A DNA stretch of 64,000 bases from Saprospiraceae bacterium (GCA_016718205.1 JADKEB010000031.1:744001-808000), one strand, 5' to 3'. Shown: positions 9,020 to 20,534, counted from the first letter of the stretch. Numbers and translations are program-made. The notes: generated from the letters alone by a model not told the origin.

Positions 9020-11308
9020 ATGCATCCACTACATCCTTCAAATGAATCTCATAAATCATCCGGCATATCTCCAGCTGAATTGGCTGAGCAATATGTCAAG
9101 TACACTAACAAATCGGTTTTTTTGACCGGTAAGGCCGGAACAGGTAAAACCACTTTACTCCATAAACTCCGAAATGAGTTATATAAAAATCATATTGTCA
9201 CTGCACCTACCGGAATTGCGGCTATTAATGCCAAAGGTACCACATTGCATTCTCAATTCGGGCTGCCGATAGGAACATTTATTCCTGATGTTTCATTTGT
9301 CTCAAATCACACTGAGAGCTCTTTTGTGACCCCGGCCACTGTTTTTAAGCATTTGAGGCTGAATGATGAAAAACGTCGTATCATCAGGGAGCTGGAATTG
9401 CTCATCATTGATGAGGTCAGCATGCTGCGAGCTGATCTTTTGGACTGTTTGGACACTGTCCTGAGACATGTGAGACAAAAGAAGCAATTACCACTTGGTG
9501 GTGTTCAGATTTTATTTATCGGCGATCTGATGCAACTACCACCAATTGTAAAAGAGCATGAATGGAAAGTACTTAACGAGTATTATAAAAGTCCATTTTT
9601 CTTTGATGCTAAAGTCATCGAGAACTTACAACCTTTATATATAGAACTCGACAAGATATATAGACAAACAGATGAAGAGTTCATAAATCTGCTCAACAAT
9701 CTTCGCACAAATAAGGTAACCCAGCAAGATATCAATTTATTAAACAAGTATGTGATGCCGGAATTTCGGGATGCTGATTTGCCCAATGTAATCACCCTAA
9801 CGACTCATAATAATACTGCTGACTCATTAAACCTTATGGCACTTGATAAAATTACAGACAAAGTCACATTGTATAAAGGTAAGATCGAAGGAGAATTTCC
9901 GGATCACATGTATCCGATAGATATAGATCTGAAGCTCAAAAAAGGGGCACAGGTCATGTTTATAAAAAATGATACTTCATCTGCCAAGCGGTACTTTAAT
10001 GGTAAAATAGGAAAAGTAGTTGAGTTATGCGATGATGAAATAAAAGTTGAGTTTGATGATTCATCAACAGTTTTTGTGGAGACTCATAAGTGGGAAAATA
10101 TCAAATACGAGCTTAATGTTTCAACTCAAGAAGTTGAAGAAAAAATTGCAGGATCATTCATACAGTTTCCTTTGAGATTAGCATGGGCCATCACTGTGCA
10201 TAAAAGCCAGGGTCTGACGTTTGAGAAGGCGGTCATCGATATAAATAAAGCATTTGCGCCAGGTCAGGTTTATGTAGCCCTGTCAAGGCTGAAATCATTA
10301 GATGGACTTATACTACCCCAGGAAATTCAAATCAATAAGATATTGCCTAGTCTTTCTCTAAAGCACCACGAATCAACAAAATTGTCTCCCGGTGAGCTCT
10401 ATACTCAATTGAGTCAATATACCGATTCTTACATACGGTCTTTGGTCATGAGCTGTTATAAGATGGGACATTTACTGCATCTATCTTCTCATCATAAAAA
10501 CAGTTATCCTCAGGGTGACAATTCTACTAAGAAAAAGTACATACTTTGGGCAGATGAATTGGTAACAATGACACAGCAGTTTGTCACTCATGCAGCGACA
10601 TTTGACAATGAACTCAACCACTTGCTGGATAAGCAGGATTATAAAAAAATAATAGAAAGATGCCAAATGGCCAATACGTATTTTATACCGAAACTGGAGT
10701 CGGCTTCAGATTTTATTTTACAACATATTGCGATCATCTCTTCAGAAAATGGAATCAAGGCTTACGTCAGCGAATTATTAGAACTTGAGTCCGAATTTTA
10801 CCAACAGATCGTCAAACTTCATAAGTTTTTGCACAGTCTGAAGATCATCATCGAAAAAGAAAAAGAAACTCCAGCCATCGTCATCAGTTCTGCAATGGAT
10901 CGACTGAAAAAAATATCTGAATTCTCAAAGTCAAAGGAACATCACCACAAAAATAAGTTTCGAAAGCCCAAAATAGAAAAAGAAAAAAAAGAAGAACCAA
11001 AAATTGCTACTCATAAGCAGACGCTACATTTGCTTCTATCAGGTCTGACAGTAGAAGAAACCGCACAAAAGAGAGAATTAGCAAAGAGTACTGTCTTTGG
11101 TCATATCGCAAAACTGATAAAATCCGGAGAACTCGATGGCAATAAATACATTGACGAAAACAAACTAAATAATATCCGCAAACTCTACCCAAATTACCAA
11201 ACTTCTCAAACCATAGTCACTGATATAAAGGGTCGATTGAGCGAAGAATATACATTTGAAGATGTGAGATTAGCTTGTGCTATTTTGGAAAAAGAAAAGA
11301 AGATGTGA
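9020..11308 (+). CDS. Pif1-like SF1 helicase with C-terminal helix-turn-helix
   Basis: The 762-residue protein has a Walker A motif GKAGTGKTT near residue 37, a Walker B-like LLIIDEVSML near 132, and the late SF1 motifs AITVHKSQGLTFEKA and YVALSRLKSLDGL near 390-430, in the order typical of Pif1/RecD-like 5'-3' helicases. After a variable helical region, residues about 665-705 (LSGLTVEETAQKRELAKSTVFGH) form a helix-turn-helix domain of the type found at the end of RecQ-like and Bacteroidota Pif1-like helicases. It is cytoplasmic and probably unwinds DNA structures during replication or repair. The start ATG 9020 follows an ACAACTTTGC box. The perfect palindrome upstream suggests control by a DNA-binding protein or autoregulation. 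Confidence 0.85.
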   Translation: MHPLHPSNESHKSSGISPAELAEQYVKYTNKSVFLTGKAGTGKTTLLHKLRNELYKNHIVTAPTGIAAINAKGTTLHSQFGLPIGTFIPDVSFVSNHTESSFVTPATVFKHLRLNDEKRRIIRELELLIIDEVSMLRADLLDCLDTVLRHVRQKKQLPLGGVQILFIGDLMQLPPIVKEHEWKVLNEYYKSPFFFDAKVIENLQPLYIELDKIYRQTDEEFINLLNNLRTNKVTQQDINLLNKYVMPEFRDADLPNVITLTTHNNTADSLNLMALDKITDKVTLYKGKIEGEFPDHMYPIDIDLKLKKGAQVMFIKNDTSSAKRYFNGKIGKVVELCDDEIKVEFDDSSTVFVETHKWENIKYELNVSTQEVEEKIAGSFIQFPLRLAWAITVHKSQGLTFEKAVIDINKAFAPGQVYVALSRLKSLDGLILPQEIQINKILPSLSLKHHESTKLSPGELYTQLSQYTDSYIRSLVMSCYKMGHLLHLSSHHKNSYPQGDNSTKKKYILWADELVTMTQQFVTHAATFDNELNHLLDKQDYKKIIERCQMANTYFIPKLESASDFILQHIAIISSENGIKAYVSELLELESEFYQQIVKLHKFLHSLKIIIEKEKETPAIVISSAMDRLKKISEFSKSKEHHHKNKFRKPKIEKEKKEEPKIATHKQTLHLLLSGLTVEETAQKRELAKSTVFGHIAKLIKSGELDGNKYIDENKLNNIRKLYPNYQTSQTIVTDIKGRLSEEYTFEDVRLACAILEKEKKM

Positions 11309-11358
11309 TCATCTCTTACACTGTTCCACGTGCTCATAAAGAAGATATGATGCATCAT

Positions 11359-11520
11359 TAGGCTCTGTTAATAAATAAATGGTGCAGAATTGGCGAAGTT
11401 AATTTGTTCTTTTTCAAGGCGTAAATGAGGCGAATAGCCTTAGCTATTTAACGATTTTACAACGCAGAAAAAGAGCAAAAGAACGAGACAAAATGTATCA
11501 GTTATTTTTTAACAGAGTCT
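11359..11520 (+). repeat. Miniature inverted-repeat element, TAGGCTCTGTTAA family, copy 1
   Basis: About 162 bp starting with TAGGCTCTGTTAA and ending with TTAACAGAGTCT, so the ends form a 13-base inverted repeat with one mismatch. A copy with only about three substitutions is at 25574-25735. It is non-coding. The near identity suggests recent movement or gene conversion. Confidence 0.75.
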
Positions 11521-11567
11521 TAGGCGGAATAAAGGGACAAAATAATGAAACCATACACCTTCCTATA

Positions 11568-11729
11568 AGAGTATGTTTAAAATTTATCCTTTAGCAATAA
11601 AATGTCTTATTTTGGCTGCAAATTCGTTAAATTTTTCGTCGAATTGCCCACATTCGACTGCAAAATTTGCCTTTTTTCGCTCAAAATAAGTTCATTTTAT
11701 AATCCAAAAACAAAATTTAAACATACTCT
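11568..11729. repeat. Miniature inverted-repeat element, AGAGTATGTTTAA family, complete copy
   Basis: The segment is bounded by AGAGTATGTTTAAAATTT and AAATTTAAACATACTCT. Subterminal arms also pair partly (AATGTCTTATTTTGG with its inverse near 11690). The interior differs from the family member at 61274, but the ends are shared. No coding capacity. Confidence 0.65.
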
Positions 11730-11794
11730 AAAATGTTCAATATGTGATATTGATCTTATACAATATGCAATATGCAATACAAAAAATCATGTCA

Positions 11795-14204
11795 TCACTC
11801 GACTCTCTTTCTTTCTTCAGCTGAACTTGATTTTTTATTCAAGTTTGATTTTACTTTTGTACTTCCAAAATTATGTCTGAATACAATCTTATAATTTGTC
11901 TGTGCGAAAATCATATTGTTGGAAAATTCATTTTTAGTACCGGGATCTTCAAACTCAGATATAAAACGCATCGTATTCAAGACATTGTCTACGCCAATAG
12001 TAATCGACGATTTTTTTACTTTTTTGAGTATGGCGAGATTTAATGCTCCCGAATGGCTTATTCTGAAAGGGTCCAAAAAATCCACCTGTATTGAAAAATC
12101 CACCTATTTCAGCAGTAAATGATTTGGGCAGAGAAAATGCATTATTGACAAATGCATTGGCAGACAGACGTTGGATTTCTATATTTGAAGTTTCGTAAGT
12201 ACCATATATTTTTTGCCTAAAGCTTGTCAAGTTGATATTGATGTCCCACCATTTTTTGACAACAATAGGGTAAGCAATTGTTGCGGACAAGGTGGTGAAT
12301 CTATCAAAATTTCTGACTCTCGCTATGATATTGGTGGACGATCCTTCCAAAGCAGGTACAAATCGAGCTATAGGGTTTTGATCTATGGCATACTGCAGAG
12401 AAAAGACTTTATTATTGTACTTGTATTCAGCACGGACCGATTGTGACAACACAGGTAACAACGCAGGGTTTCCTGTAACCAATGATGTAGGGTCTGTAAA
12501 AAAAATAAATGGAGCCAAATCATTAAAAGTAGGTCTTGTGATACGCCTCGATGCTGAAATGTTGATGGATGATTTTTCAGTAATCTCATGACTGATAAAA
12601 ATACTTGGAAAAAAATAGGGCAAGTCTCTATCTAACAATGTGGAATCATTTTCATTTCTAATCTTTGTCACGGACTTTTCAAATCTCAAACCTACTTTAA
12701 AACTTGTTTTTTCTGACAGACTGCCACCTACTGAGGTATAAGCTGCGACTATATTTTCATTCATAGCAGCATAACTTGAATATTGTGGCTGGCGAACCCA
12801 AATATTATTTATTTGATAATCAACCGACGCATCATTATCGAAACTTGAAAGCGTCAGTTTGGCTCCGGATTCCAGATTGAACTTCCCCCGTTTGTATTCA
12901 TAATCTATCGCATTGACCAAAACCTGGATAGGAGTGCTTTTGAAACTTTTACTATTGGCTGCTATACCAGTTTCCGTGGTAGGCTTTACAAATTTATTGG
13001 TGTACATCGTTGGGTTTTCTGTAGTATAGCTAAGTAAGTCTGAACTGATATTGAGCAAACTTCTATTAGCAAATTTATGTGAAAATCCCAGACTCAATCC
13101 ACCATGCTGCCATTCATTTTTTTCGGTTTGAGTGCTTAAAATCGTATTGTCATAATGTTGATTTTTTGTAATATCGGCTGTACTTGTTGCATCCATGGAC
13201 CAATTATTGAAATAACCATTTGCTCCCAAAGAAACAGAAGACTGACCAAAATTGTAGGAAGTACCAATCCTCACTGTGCCTACAAGTCGTTTGGGATTTC
13301 TATCATTGATGGTAGCAATATTAGTGGCATTCTGCCCGGAAAACGTAGTCCTTTCAAACCTGAAGTCCTGACTTTGTTGATTTGCACTAAGAGATGCATC
13401 TATATACGACGACCATTTTTTGGTATTGATTGTAACGGCGGCATTTGTATTTCCTATGAAACCCTTATATCCCCCAAGAGCGAGCCCAAAATTGCCGTTA
13501 TAACCTTCATTGTCACTTTTGATAAGTACAATATTGATAAATCCGGCATTGCCTTCTGCATCAAAGCTGGCTGGTGGTGTCGATATGATTTCGAGTTTTG
13601 CAATATTGTTGGCATTGATACCTGAGAGCAGACCAATAAGTGCATCGTCCTGAATAAATTGTCGCTTACCATTGATCATGACGACTACACCATCTCTTCC
13701 TGCCATCGAGATGACACCACCTTGCCTGTTGACGGTCATACCTGGTGATCGCTCAATGATATCCAATGCACTACTACCAGCCGCAAGAGCGGAACTCTGT
13801 ACATTGACCACCAGGCGATCTACTTTTCTTTCGTACATAGTCTTGCGTGCACTGACATGTATCTCATCGATGGTTTGTGCAGCTTCCTTAAGTATGTTAC
13901 TTTCCAATACTATGTTTTGATCTTTCACTACTATGTTTTCAATAATTTTTGGTTCGTAGCCCAACATTCCGATTTCCAAAATATAAGTACCCGGATTGAT
14001 TTTGGACAATACAAAAAATCCTTTCTCATCTGAGACAGTACCAGCTACAAAGACCTTTTCAGTAGAAGTTTTGAGCACTACCGAAGCAAATGACAAGGGT
14101 TCATTGGAAGATATTTTAATACTGCCTTCAATAGTATTCTGGCTTAAGATAGGCGTACAAAAAAGCAGCAATACAAAATAAAAAACATATTGATTTTTGA
14201 GCAT
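11795..14204 (-). pseudogene. Outer-membrane beta-barrel (TonB-receptor-like) gene with a single-base frameshift
   Basis: From ATG 14204 the protein has a signal peptide, a carboxypeptidase-like regulatory domain at about 22-95 (IEGSIKISSNEPLSFASVVL), a plug-like domain and a long barrel, as in the OMP_b-brl_3 family of Bacteroidota. The frame ends early at 11955. A one-base excess near 12044 explains this: without it KPFGS continues as LNLAILKK and then ITIGVDNVLNTMRF, a normal barrel end, to a stop at 11795 (about 803 residues). Proteins of this type take up or bind ligands at the outer membrane. Because only the last strands are lost, a sequencing error cannot be told from real decay. A cytochrome c lipoprotein lies upstream on the same strand. 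Confidence 0.75.
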
Positions 14205-14232
14205 GATTATGAAGTTATCTGAAGTTATCTTA

Positions 14233-14820
14233 TTATTTTACTGGACTTGGCGGAATATTAGCAGGAACAACATTTTTAACTGGTGGCACACTCCTGAGAT
14301 ATGCATAAATAGCTGCTACATCTTCGTCCATCATGTACGCATAATTTTGCCAAGGCATCGGTGGAAGCAAGGGGCGGCCATCTTCCAATCCCTTCATTTT
14401 TCCTTTGGTGATTGCAATTTTAAATTGTTCAAGAGACCAGGAACCTATCCCTGTCTCATCAGGAGTAAGGTTGCCCGCAAATGATACTCCCCAAGGTCCT
14501 ACAGCAGCTGTGAGGTCAGGATAAAACAAAGACCAGCCATTTTTAAGCGCATCAGTAGGCATCGGTGGCAGTTGGTTGGTCGATTGGTAACCTGACAACA
14601 TCATCTCAGGAATCAATTCAGGTCCATGAGCACTCATGCGCTTAGGTGAGTGACAGTCATTGCACCCTAAGATCGTCACTAAGTAGGCCCCTTTTTTGAT
14701 AAGGCTGTCTTGAGAAATAACTGTCTGATTGTTTGTGTTTTTTGCTTTTTGTTGATTACATTGTACTAGTGTCACCATCAAAGCGAATGAAAAAGTGATT
14801 TGAATAAATTTTGTTGTCAT
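14233..14820 (-). CDS. Mono-haem cytochrome c lipoprotein
   Basis: The 195-residue protein has a signal sequence with lipobox-like LVQC (Cys21) and one haem-binding motif, CNDCH, near residue 55 in the frame of a class I cytochrome c. The likely axial methionine is in LLPPMPW near residue 155, and the fold ends with the helix DVAAIYAYLRSVPP. It resembles the diffusible or lipid-anchored cytochromes that accept electrons in the periplasm. No oxidase or dehydrogenase is adjacent, so the partner is unknown. The frameshifted barrel gene starts 29 bp downstream and may have been cotranscribed with it. Confidence 0.85.
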   Translation of the reverse strand: MTTKFIQITFSFALMVTLVQCNQQKAKNTNNQTVISQDSLIKKGAYLVTILGCNDCHSPKRMSAHGPELIPEMMLSGYQSTNQLPPMPTDALKNGWSLFYPDLTAAVGPWGVSFAGNLTPDETGIGSWSLEQFKIAITKGKMKGLEDGRPLLPPMPWQNYAYMMDEDVAAIYAYLRSVPPVKNVVPANIPPSPVK

Positions 14821-15573
14821 GAAAGTAAAGATTTTTTAGTGATTGTGACACAAATGTAAGATCTTCTGATTTTTTGTACAATATAACTTTAGTTATATAT
14901 ACTCAAAATAAATTAGTTTGTGAAAATGGTTTAACCAACATCTTGATTTTGAGTATAAGGAAGACATAATTTTTCTCAAAAAAAATTATCGTCGGTATAA
15001 TCAACCTGAAACCTGATATTTGTTCATAGTTAGTTAAATATAAATGTTTGGGTAAATAAATTAGGGTCACAACTGTTGGGTTAACCCAACAGTTTCCAGT
15101 CAATCGGAAAGTCTGTACAATTTGACGAAGTAGAATTAGTTAAGATCTCTCTATGAAGTCTTTCCTTTGTAAGGGAAAGATTTAGATAGGGTAAAAAAAA
15201 AGAAAAATTCCTTATCTAAATGACATTGAGTTTAAATTCATACAGCCTAACAGCTTATATGAGAGACTCAAATCATAACAACAAGAAGTAAATGGACATC
15301 AGTAACATAACTTATCTCTTAGAGCGTAACTATGCTGATACCAATGGAGATCAATTGAAATTAAGTACCATAAAAAATGCAATTGTATAAACAGTCAGAT
15401 AAAACAGTATTAAGGCCAAATGATTTTTTGGTTTATATTTACACAATACATCTCATATTCAAAGTATGAATTTGTCCCCTCCATTTTAAGCTCGCCTACC
15501 TAACAATTCTGACACGCCTGTCTGTCTGCCGGCAAGGTAGGTTCAGAGTGGGCAAAATTAGATGAATGTAAAC
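14821..15573. other. 753-bp spacer with a dispersed-repeat fragment
   Basis: No credible gene is visible. Bases about 14905-15000 are the inverse of sequence at 61213-61256 and 61480-61515 (shared AATTATCGTCG, AGACATAAT and ACCAACATCTTG segments). This spacer therefore holds an uninterrupted version of a repeat that at 61 kb is split by a miniature element. Bases 15478-15556 contain GCCTACC/GGTAGG inverted segments like those near 8.3 kb. Confidence 0.5.
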
Positions 15574-18070
15574 TTAATCCTTAGGGCTAATTGTGATTTT
15601 TTTAGAGATGGTACCTTGTGTGGTTACTACCTGCATGATATACACGCCGGCTGTCATCTGTGCTGTATTCACTGAAATTGCTTGCTGATTGACCTCATCC
15701 ATAGCTACTACCATCGCACCCATAGCATCATACATTTTATACCCTTTGATGATATTTCGTCCGTTGAAGTGCAGGTTGAGTACATCCTGTACCGGATTTG
15801 GGTAGATGATGAGTTTGTCCTCGGTAGGCACAGGAATTTTTTTCTCTCTATTAACCCTGAACTCAGCATAAACATCTGGTATCATGTATTTTTCTCCATC
15901 GATATCTTCTATCTCGATGCCATCTGTATTCACACTGCGGTACAAATAGGTCAGTGTTTTATTTGAACCAGGACTTGGTTTGAAACCATCAGCTTCATCT
16001 ACTAACTATGGCATATACTCTGCCAATAACACCATTACCTGTCGACCCCGTTGGTTTAAAACCATCTGCTTCATCCACTACAATAGCTCCAGCTTTCACT
16101 ACTCCCGCCTGCACACCCCAAAGAATTGTTTTTCGACATCTGAATAGAAGCGTTGCCTTTTGTCAACCAGCTATCCTTAAAAAATTCAGCATATATAGTA
16201 CCAGGAGCAAAGATATGCGGAGCAAAGTTTAATGAATATACCAACCCCATCAGATCTACCACAGGTTTTGAAGGTGATCCTAAAATCACATCGAGTACTA
16301 GTAAATCACCAGAATCCAGTTCTGTTGTATTTGGTACCAATTGGAATCCATAATCCTTAACCGCAAAGACTTCTGATGGTACAAAATTGTGTACCAAACC
16401 AAAATTTTCAGAGATAGCTGCAGTATCCAATACACTTAATAATCCATCGCCATCAGCATCGATATGTTTGATATTCAAACCATTAGGCTGTTGATAAGCC
16501 CAGTCTTCCGACTTTTGTCCGCCACGATAAGGGAGATTGATATCTGATCTGGATTTACCACTCAAACCTATAAATCTGCCTAAGGGTAGGATATCAGAAA
16601 TAGAAACCCTGCCGTCTCCATTCATATCACCGGACCAAACACAATTGGGTCCTGCACATGGACACACGCTGCCATTATGATCATGGACCCGAATATAAAT
16701 TTTGTACACCACACATGGATTATTGGGCACACAATACTCTATATCAAAAGAGTCTGATCCGTAATAATTGTTATCAGGTGTATAAGTCAGAATTGCTTTT
16801 GACTTTATGGTGTTACATTCGTCGGTTATAGTAGTATTGATGTCAAATACTTCTGCAGTTCCAAATTCTGGCGCATTGAGTACTTTAAATGTATACTGAG
16901 CTATTGGAACATTGTAGGTAATGGCTAATGGTGCATTCTTTAATGTATTGAAAGTGTAATCCACAGATTGTATAGGAGCAAAATTACCTACTGCAACGGT
17001 TATTTTTCCCTGTGCCTGATAGTTACCATAATTGACCGTATACGTAAAATTTTTGATTCCTGAGTATCCTGAAGGTGGAGTATATGTAAAATTACCCTTA
17101 TTGCCTTTAATAAGTTCAGTTGAAAATGCAGTGATAGGGAAATTTGTACTCAAGTCATTTTTAAATACATCAAAGCTTACTGATGTGTTTTTGGGCGTAA
17201 ATATGGCATCATCTTTTACACTGCTGGTATTCTGCGTTTTCTTTAGGATATTTACAACAATCACTCTTTCATAATTGCCATTTTTCAATACAAAAACATC
17301 CCGATTGTTGCTTCCTTTGTTGGGTATATACTGGTACACCTGATCGTGTTTAAGTACTATCTGACCATAAGCGGGGGGTGTGCTCTGTACAAATCCGGAA
17401 AAAGGAAGCGTAATGTAGGTTGTTTGAGTATTTAAAACACTTAGCTGTATAGTATCTTTAAGCGCAACAGGTGATTGTTCCCGCAGCAAATACACTACCC
17501 CATTGGCTACAGCACCTTTGTCATCTTTTACACTATAAAGTATAAAATCATTATCATCATCAGTAGCTGGTGTATACAATATCTTACCATTACTCAACAC
17601 AGCCGTACCTGATTGTACATGACTTATACCCACAAGTGTCAGTGATGTTGCAGTTGTAAAATCATTTGTCATCGGATTAATTTCAATTTCATCGTCAGAG
17701 AGATAGTCACAAAATCAGCATTTGTGGTGATAACAGAAGCCACAAAATGAATGTGGTAAGTGATCCACCTTGGCTTTAAACCGTCTGTATACTGTAAAAC
17801 GGCGCTGGCTTTCCCTGTAAAATCATTTGATCCTTGGCTGGGAGAAATAGTAATCTTCCACTTTTCATTACCTATGTTTGAAATACTGGCAATACAATTA
17901 CTGACCAAACCGGAAACAACAGAAGGCTGAAATTTGGAAGAAATAGTATCATGCTTTTCCTGACCGGACAATATCACATAATGCCTGTCAGCATCATTGA
18001 TCTGACCGAAAGCCAACTGACTATAAAGCCCGATGAGAAGAAAAATTATTTTGATATGGATGTGTTTCAT
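15574..18070 (-). pseudogene. Secreted multidomain protein with dockerin-like and T9SS domains, several frameshifts
   Basis: The N-terminal piece (from ATG 18070) has a signal peptide and ends at 17669. The next frame (to 16071) carries beta-sandwich or cadherin-like modules, a dockerin-like segment (GDMNGDGRVSISDILPLGRF and DADGDGLLSVLDT) and a cohesin-like segment (LVLDVILGSPSKPVVDLMG). The final frame (to 15574) carries a T9SS type A domain starting IIYPNPVQDVL. Three shifts connect them: an extra CT in the TCTCT run near 17696-17706, an extra base in the CCCC run at 16116-16119, and one extra base near 16004. With these removed the text reads through (TISDDEIEIN, NNSLGVQAGVV, IVVDEADGF). 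It was a cell-surface or released protein of about 830 residues. Confidence 0.75.
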
Positions 18071-18370
18071 GGTTCGTCTTAGGGAGACTATCCCATCATT
18101 TGGTTATAAATCAATCGCAAAGATAAAAAATTGATTTGATACTACCAAATATATATAGAAAAAAAAGTAATAATAATTTTGTCCATGTGTAGTTTAGTGA
18201 ACAGTAATATTCTATATAAATAAAATACAAAGATTTATACATTAAAGATATATCTAATTTGAAGTCATAAAATGTCACTAATATAGTAAAAATATATAAA
18301 TTATAATATACACTTATTGTTTTAGTAACGTATTAGTGGATTTTATATCTATGGATTTAAATGATCGATG
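18071..18370. other. 300-bp AT-rich spacer
   Basis: Very AT-rich sequence upstream of the T9SS pseudogene and before the tandem repeat array. I see no gene or clear structure. Confidence 0.4.
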
Positions 18371-19190
18371 GTCGATTCTCCCTTTTCGACTGAAGTGCGG
18401 GCTTTTCGACTGAGGTGCGTCCCAAAGGGCGACCCTTAAGCGAAAAGGGGGATGGAGGTGTTAAAATCGCTCACCAGTCCTCCTTCGTGGCTGTGGTCGT
18501 TTGGGTCGGGCTGCTCCATCCTTGTCGGCTTAGTGGTCGATGATGTACTGGTCGATTCTCCCTTTTCGACTGAGGTGCGTCCCGAAGGGCGACCCTTAAG
18601 CGAAAAGGGGAGGCAGTGATGTGAAAATCGCTCACTAATCCTCCTTAGTCGGCTTAGTGGTCGATTTTAGTGGTCGAAGGGTCCAAAAAATCGCTCACCA
18701 GTCCTCCTTCGTCGGCTTAGTGGTCGATGATGTACTGGTCGATTCTCCCTTTTCGACTGAGGTGCGTCCCGAAGGGCGACCCTTAAGCGAAAAGGGGGAG
18801 GCAGAGATGTGAAAATCGCTCACTAATCCTCCTTCGTCGGCTTAGTGGTCGATTGTAGTGGTCGAAGGGTCCAAAAAATCGCTCACCAGTCCTCGCTTTG
18901 CTCAGCTTAGTGGTCGATGATATACTGGTCGATTCTCCCTTTTCGACTGAGGGTGGCCAAGGGCGACCCTTAAGCGAAAAGGGGAGGCAGTGATGTGAAA
19001 ATCGCTCACTAATCCTCCTTCGTCGGCTTAGTGGTCGATTTTAGTGGTCGAAGGGTCCAAAAAATCGCTCACCAGTCCTCGCTTTGCTCAGCTTAGTGGT
19101 CGATTTTGTAGTGGTCGATTCTCCCTTTTCGACTGAGGTGCGTCCCAAAGGGCGACCCTTAAGCGAAAAGGGGAGGCAGTGATGTTAAAA
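18371..19190. repeat. Tandem array of five units of about 180-190 bp
   Basis: GTCGATTCTCCCTTTTCGAC recurs at 18371, 18551, 18738, 18928 and 19114 (spacings 180, 187, 190, 186). Each unit has a hairpin formed by CCCTTTTCG and CGAAAAGGGG around a GC-rich loop, and two half-repeats reading ATCGCTCAC(C/T)A(G/A)TCCTCC and GGCTTAGTGGTCGAT. The units are more GC-rich than the surroundings and have no conserved reading frame. A 43-bp piece of the unit occurs inverted at 54525-54567. Confidence 0.85.
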
Positions 19191-19260
19191 TCAAAAGTTA
19201 AATATTTTTTTTCCAAAAATAAAAATAAAAAGTTAACTTCGTGTTGCAATAGAAACATTT

Positions 19261-19875
19261 ATGAAAGAAAAAAAAATATTATTTGCTTTAAAAGGATTGA
19301 GTGTTTATGAACTTAATAGTTTCAGCAAATTCATTCATTCACCCTATTTTAATGTCAACAAAAACATATCGGACTATTATGATTTATTGGAAAGGCACAT
19401 AAAAGAAGGGACTGTCGATGATCTTTCCAATGAGACTTGTTGGAGGATCGTTTTTAATAATGAACCATACCACAATCAAAGATTTCTTAAATTGAACTCT
19501 GATCTGTTGAATTTGTTGGAAGATTTTTTAGCACAACAGGAATATGATCAAATGACCAGTCTCAGGGCTTGCCATAAACTTGCAGGAGCGGGAAAGAGAA
19601 ATCTTGTCAAATTGTACAACGGCATACTGGGGGATATTTCACGATTGGACAGATCAGAACTCAACCAATCTTCAGAATTTTACTTGAATAAGTATCAAAT
19701 AGAAAAAAACATCTTCGGCCTGAAAAGTGAAAACGAAAAAAAGAATGTCAAGTTTGAAATAGATACAGAGCTTAATATTCAGAATATTTCTGAAAATTTG
19801 GATATATTTTATATAGGCGAAAAATTAAGACAATATTGCACCTTATTGACTTGGAAAAAAAATGTACAAGCTTGA
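19261..19875 (+). CDS. N-terminal fragment of a decayed hypothetical protein
   Basis: The 204-residue open frame begins at ATG 19261. It is helical (KILFALKGLSVYELNSFSKFIHSPYFN) with no signal peptide, and resembles the start of large cytoplasmic helical or TPR-like proteins common in Saprospiraceae. It stops at 19875, and coding-like sequence of the same kind reappears at 20198-20450, so the protein is probably truncated. I cannot name a function. It follows the tandem repeat array by 70 bp, and its distal end runs into a minisatellite. Confidence 0.5.
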   Translation: MKEKKILFALKGLSVYELNSFSKFIHSPYFNVNKNISDYYDLLERHIKEGTVDDLSNETCWRIVFNNEPYHNQRFLKLNSDLLNLLEDFLAQQEYDQMTSLRACHKLAGAGKRNLVKLYNGILGDISRLDRSELNQSSEFYLNKYQIEKNIFGLKSENEKKNVKFEIDTELNIQNISENLDIFYIGEKLRQYCTLLTWKKNVQA

Positions 19876-20197
19876 TATTCAAATGCAAAATATGGATAAC
19901 AATTCTTGACTTGCGAAATCCAAAGCCTTTCAAAGTATTCCTGCAATATAGATTTATTATATAATGGCAATTGACATATGCAGATGAAAACAATACCTAA
20001 CATTATTTCAAACTTAAAGAATTGATTAAAAATAATTAATTCACTTATTTCCTGAACATGAGCAAAAAGAAATTTTTTCAACAGCAATTAGTTATTGTGT
20101 AAATAAGGTAAATAAAGGTGATTTTTTTCAAAAGAAACCTTTTTAAATATATAAAGAAACAATAGAAACAAAAATTTATTAACGGTGAGAATAATAA

Positions 20198-20450
20198 TCC
20201 CCAACAGATTTTAGAAATATAGTTTTTGCCCTTCGAGTCAAAGAATTTGAATGGACAGAAAATTTCATTCAAGATTATGCCGAATATCTTGATCCAAGAT
20301 ACCGGGACAATGCCGTAGAATTTAGTTTGGCCCGTTTGGAATTTTACAGAAAAAATTTCGGAAAAGTCCTGGATCATCTGAATAATGTCACTTTTGATGA
20401 TGTATATACAACAGCACTTATGAAAGTTAATCCAAGAGACCAAGTCAAAA
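20198..20450 (+). pseudogene. Distal remnant of the gene starting at 19261
   Basis: In one frame this stretch reads as a helical protein (TDFRNIVFALRVKEFEW, AVEFSLARLEFYRKNFGKV) with the spacing of TPR-like helical hairpins, but it has no start and the intervening 320 bp are full of stops. It is best explained as the eroded middle of the gene beginning at 19261. The sequence past 20450 degrades into the octanucleotide array. Another short coding-like stretch is at about 20967-21064 (FHLKSVKFISDN). Confidence 0.5.
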
Positions 20451-20534
20451 TCCAAAAAAAAAAAGAAATCTATCAAACCAAGGGCATCGTTTCAAACCCT
20501 GGCTGATGGAGAAAGTGGAAGAAATGATCAGGAA

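Noticed and set aside
11602..11880. Plus-strand frame of 92 codons
   Set aside because: It lies across a miniature inverted-repeat element and overlaps the tail of the barrel gene.
14903..15103. Minus-strand frame of 66 codons
   Set aside because: It lies within a dispersed repeat shared with 61 kb and has no coding character.
18371..19190. Tandem array considered as a CRISPR
   Set aside because: Units of about 185 bp repeat along their whole length without unique spacers, and no cas gene is present.
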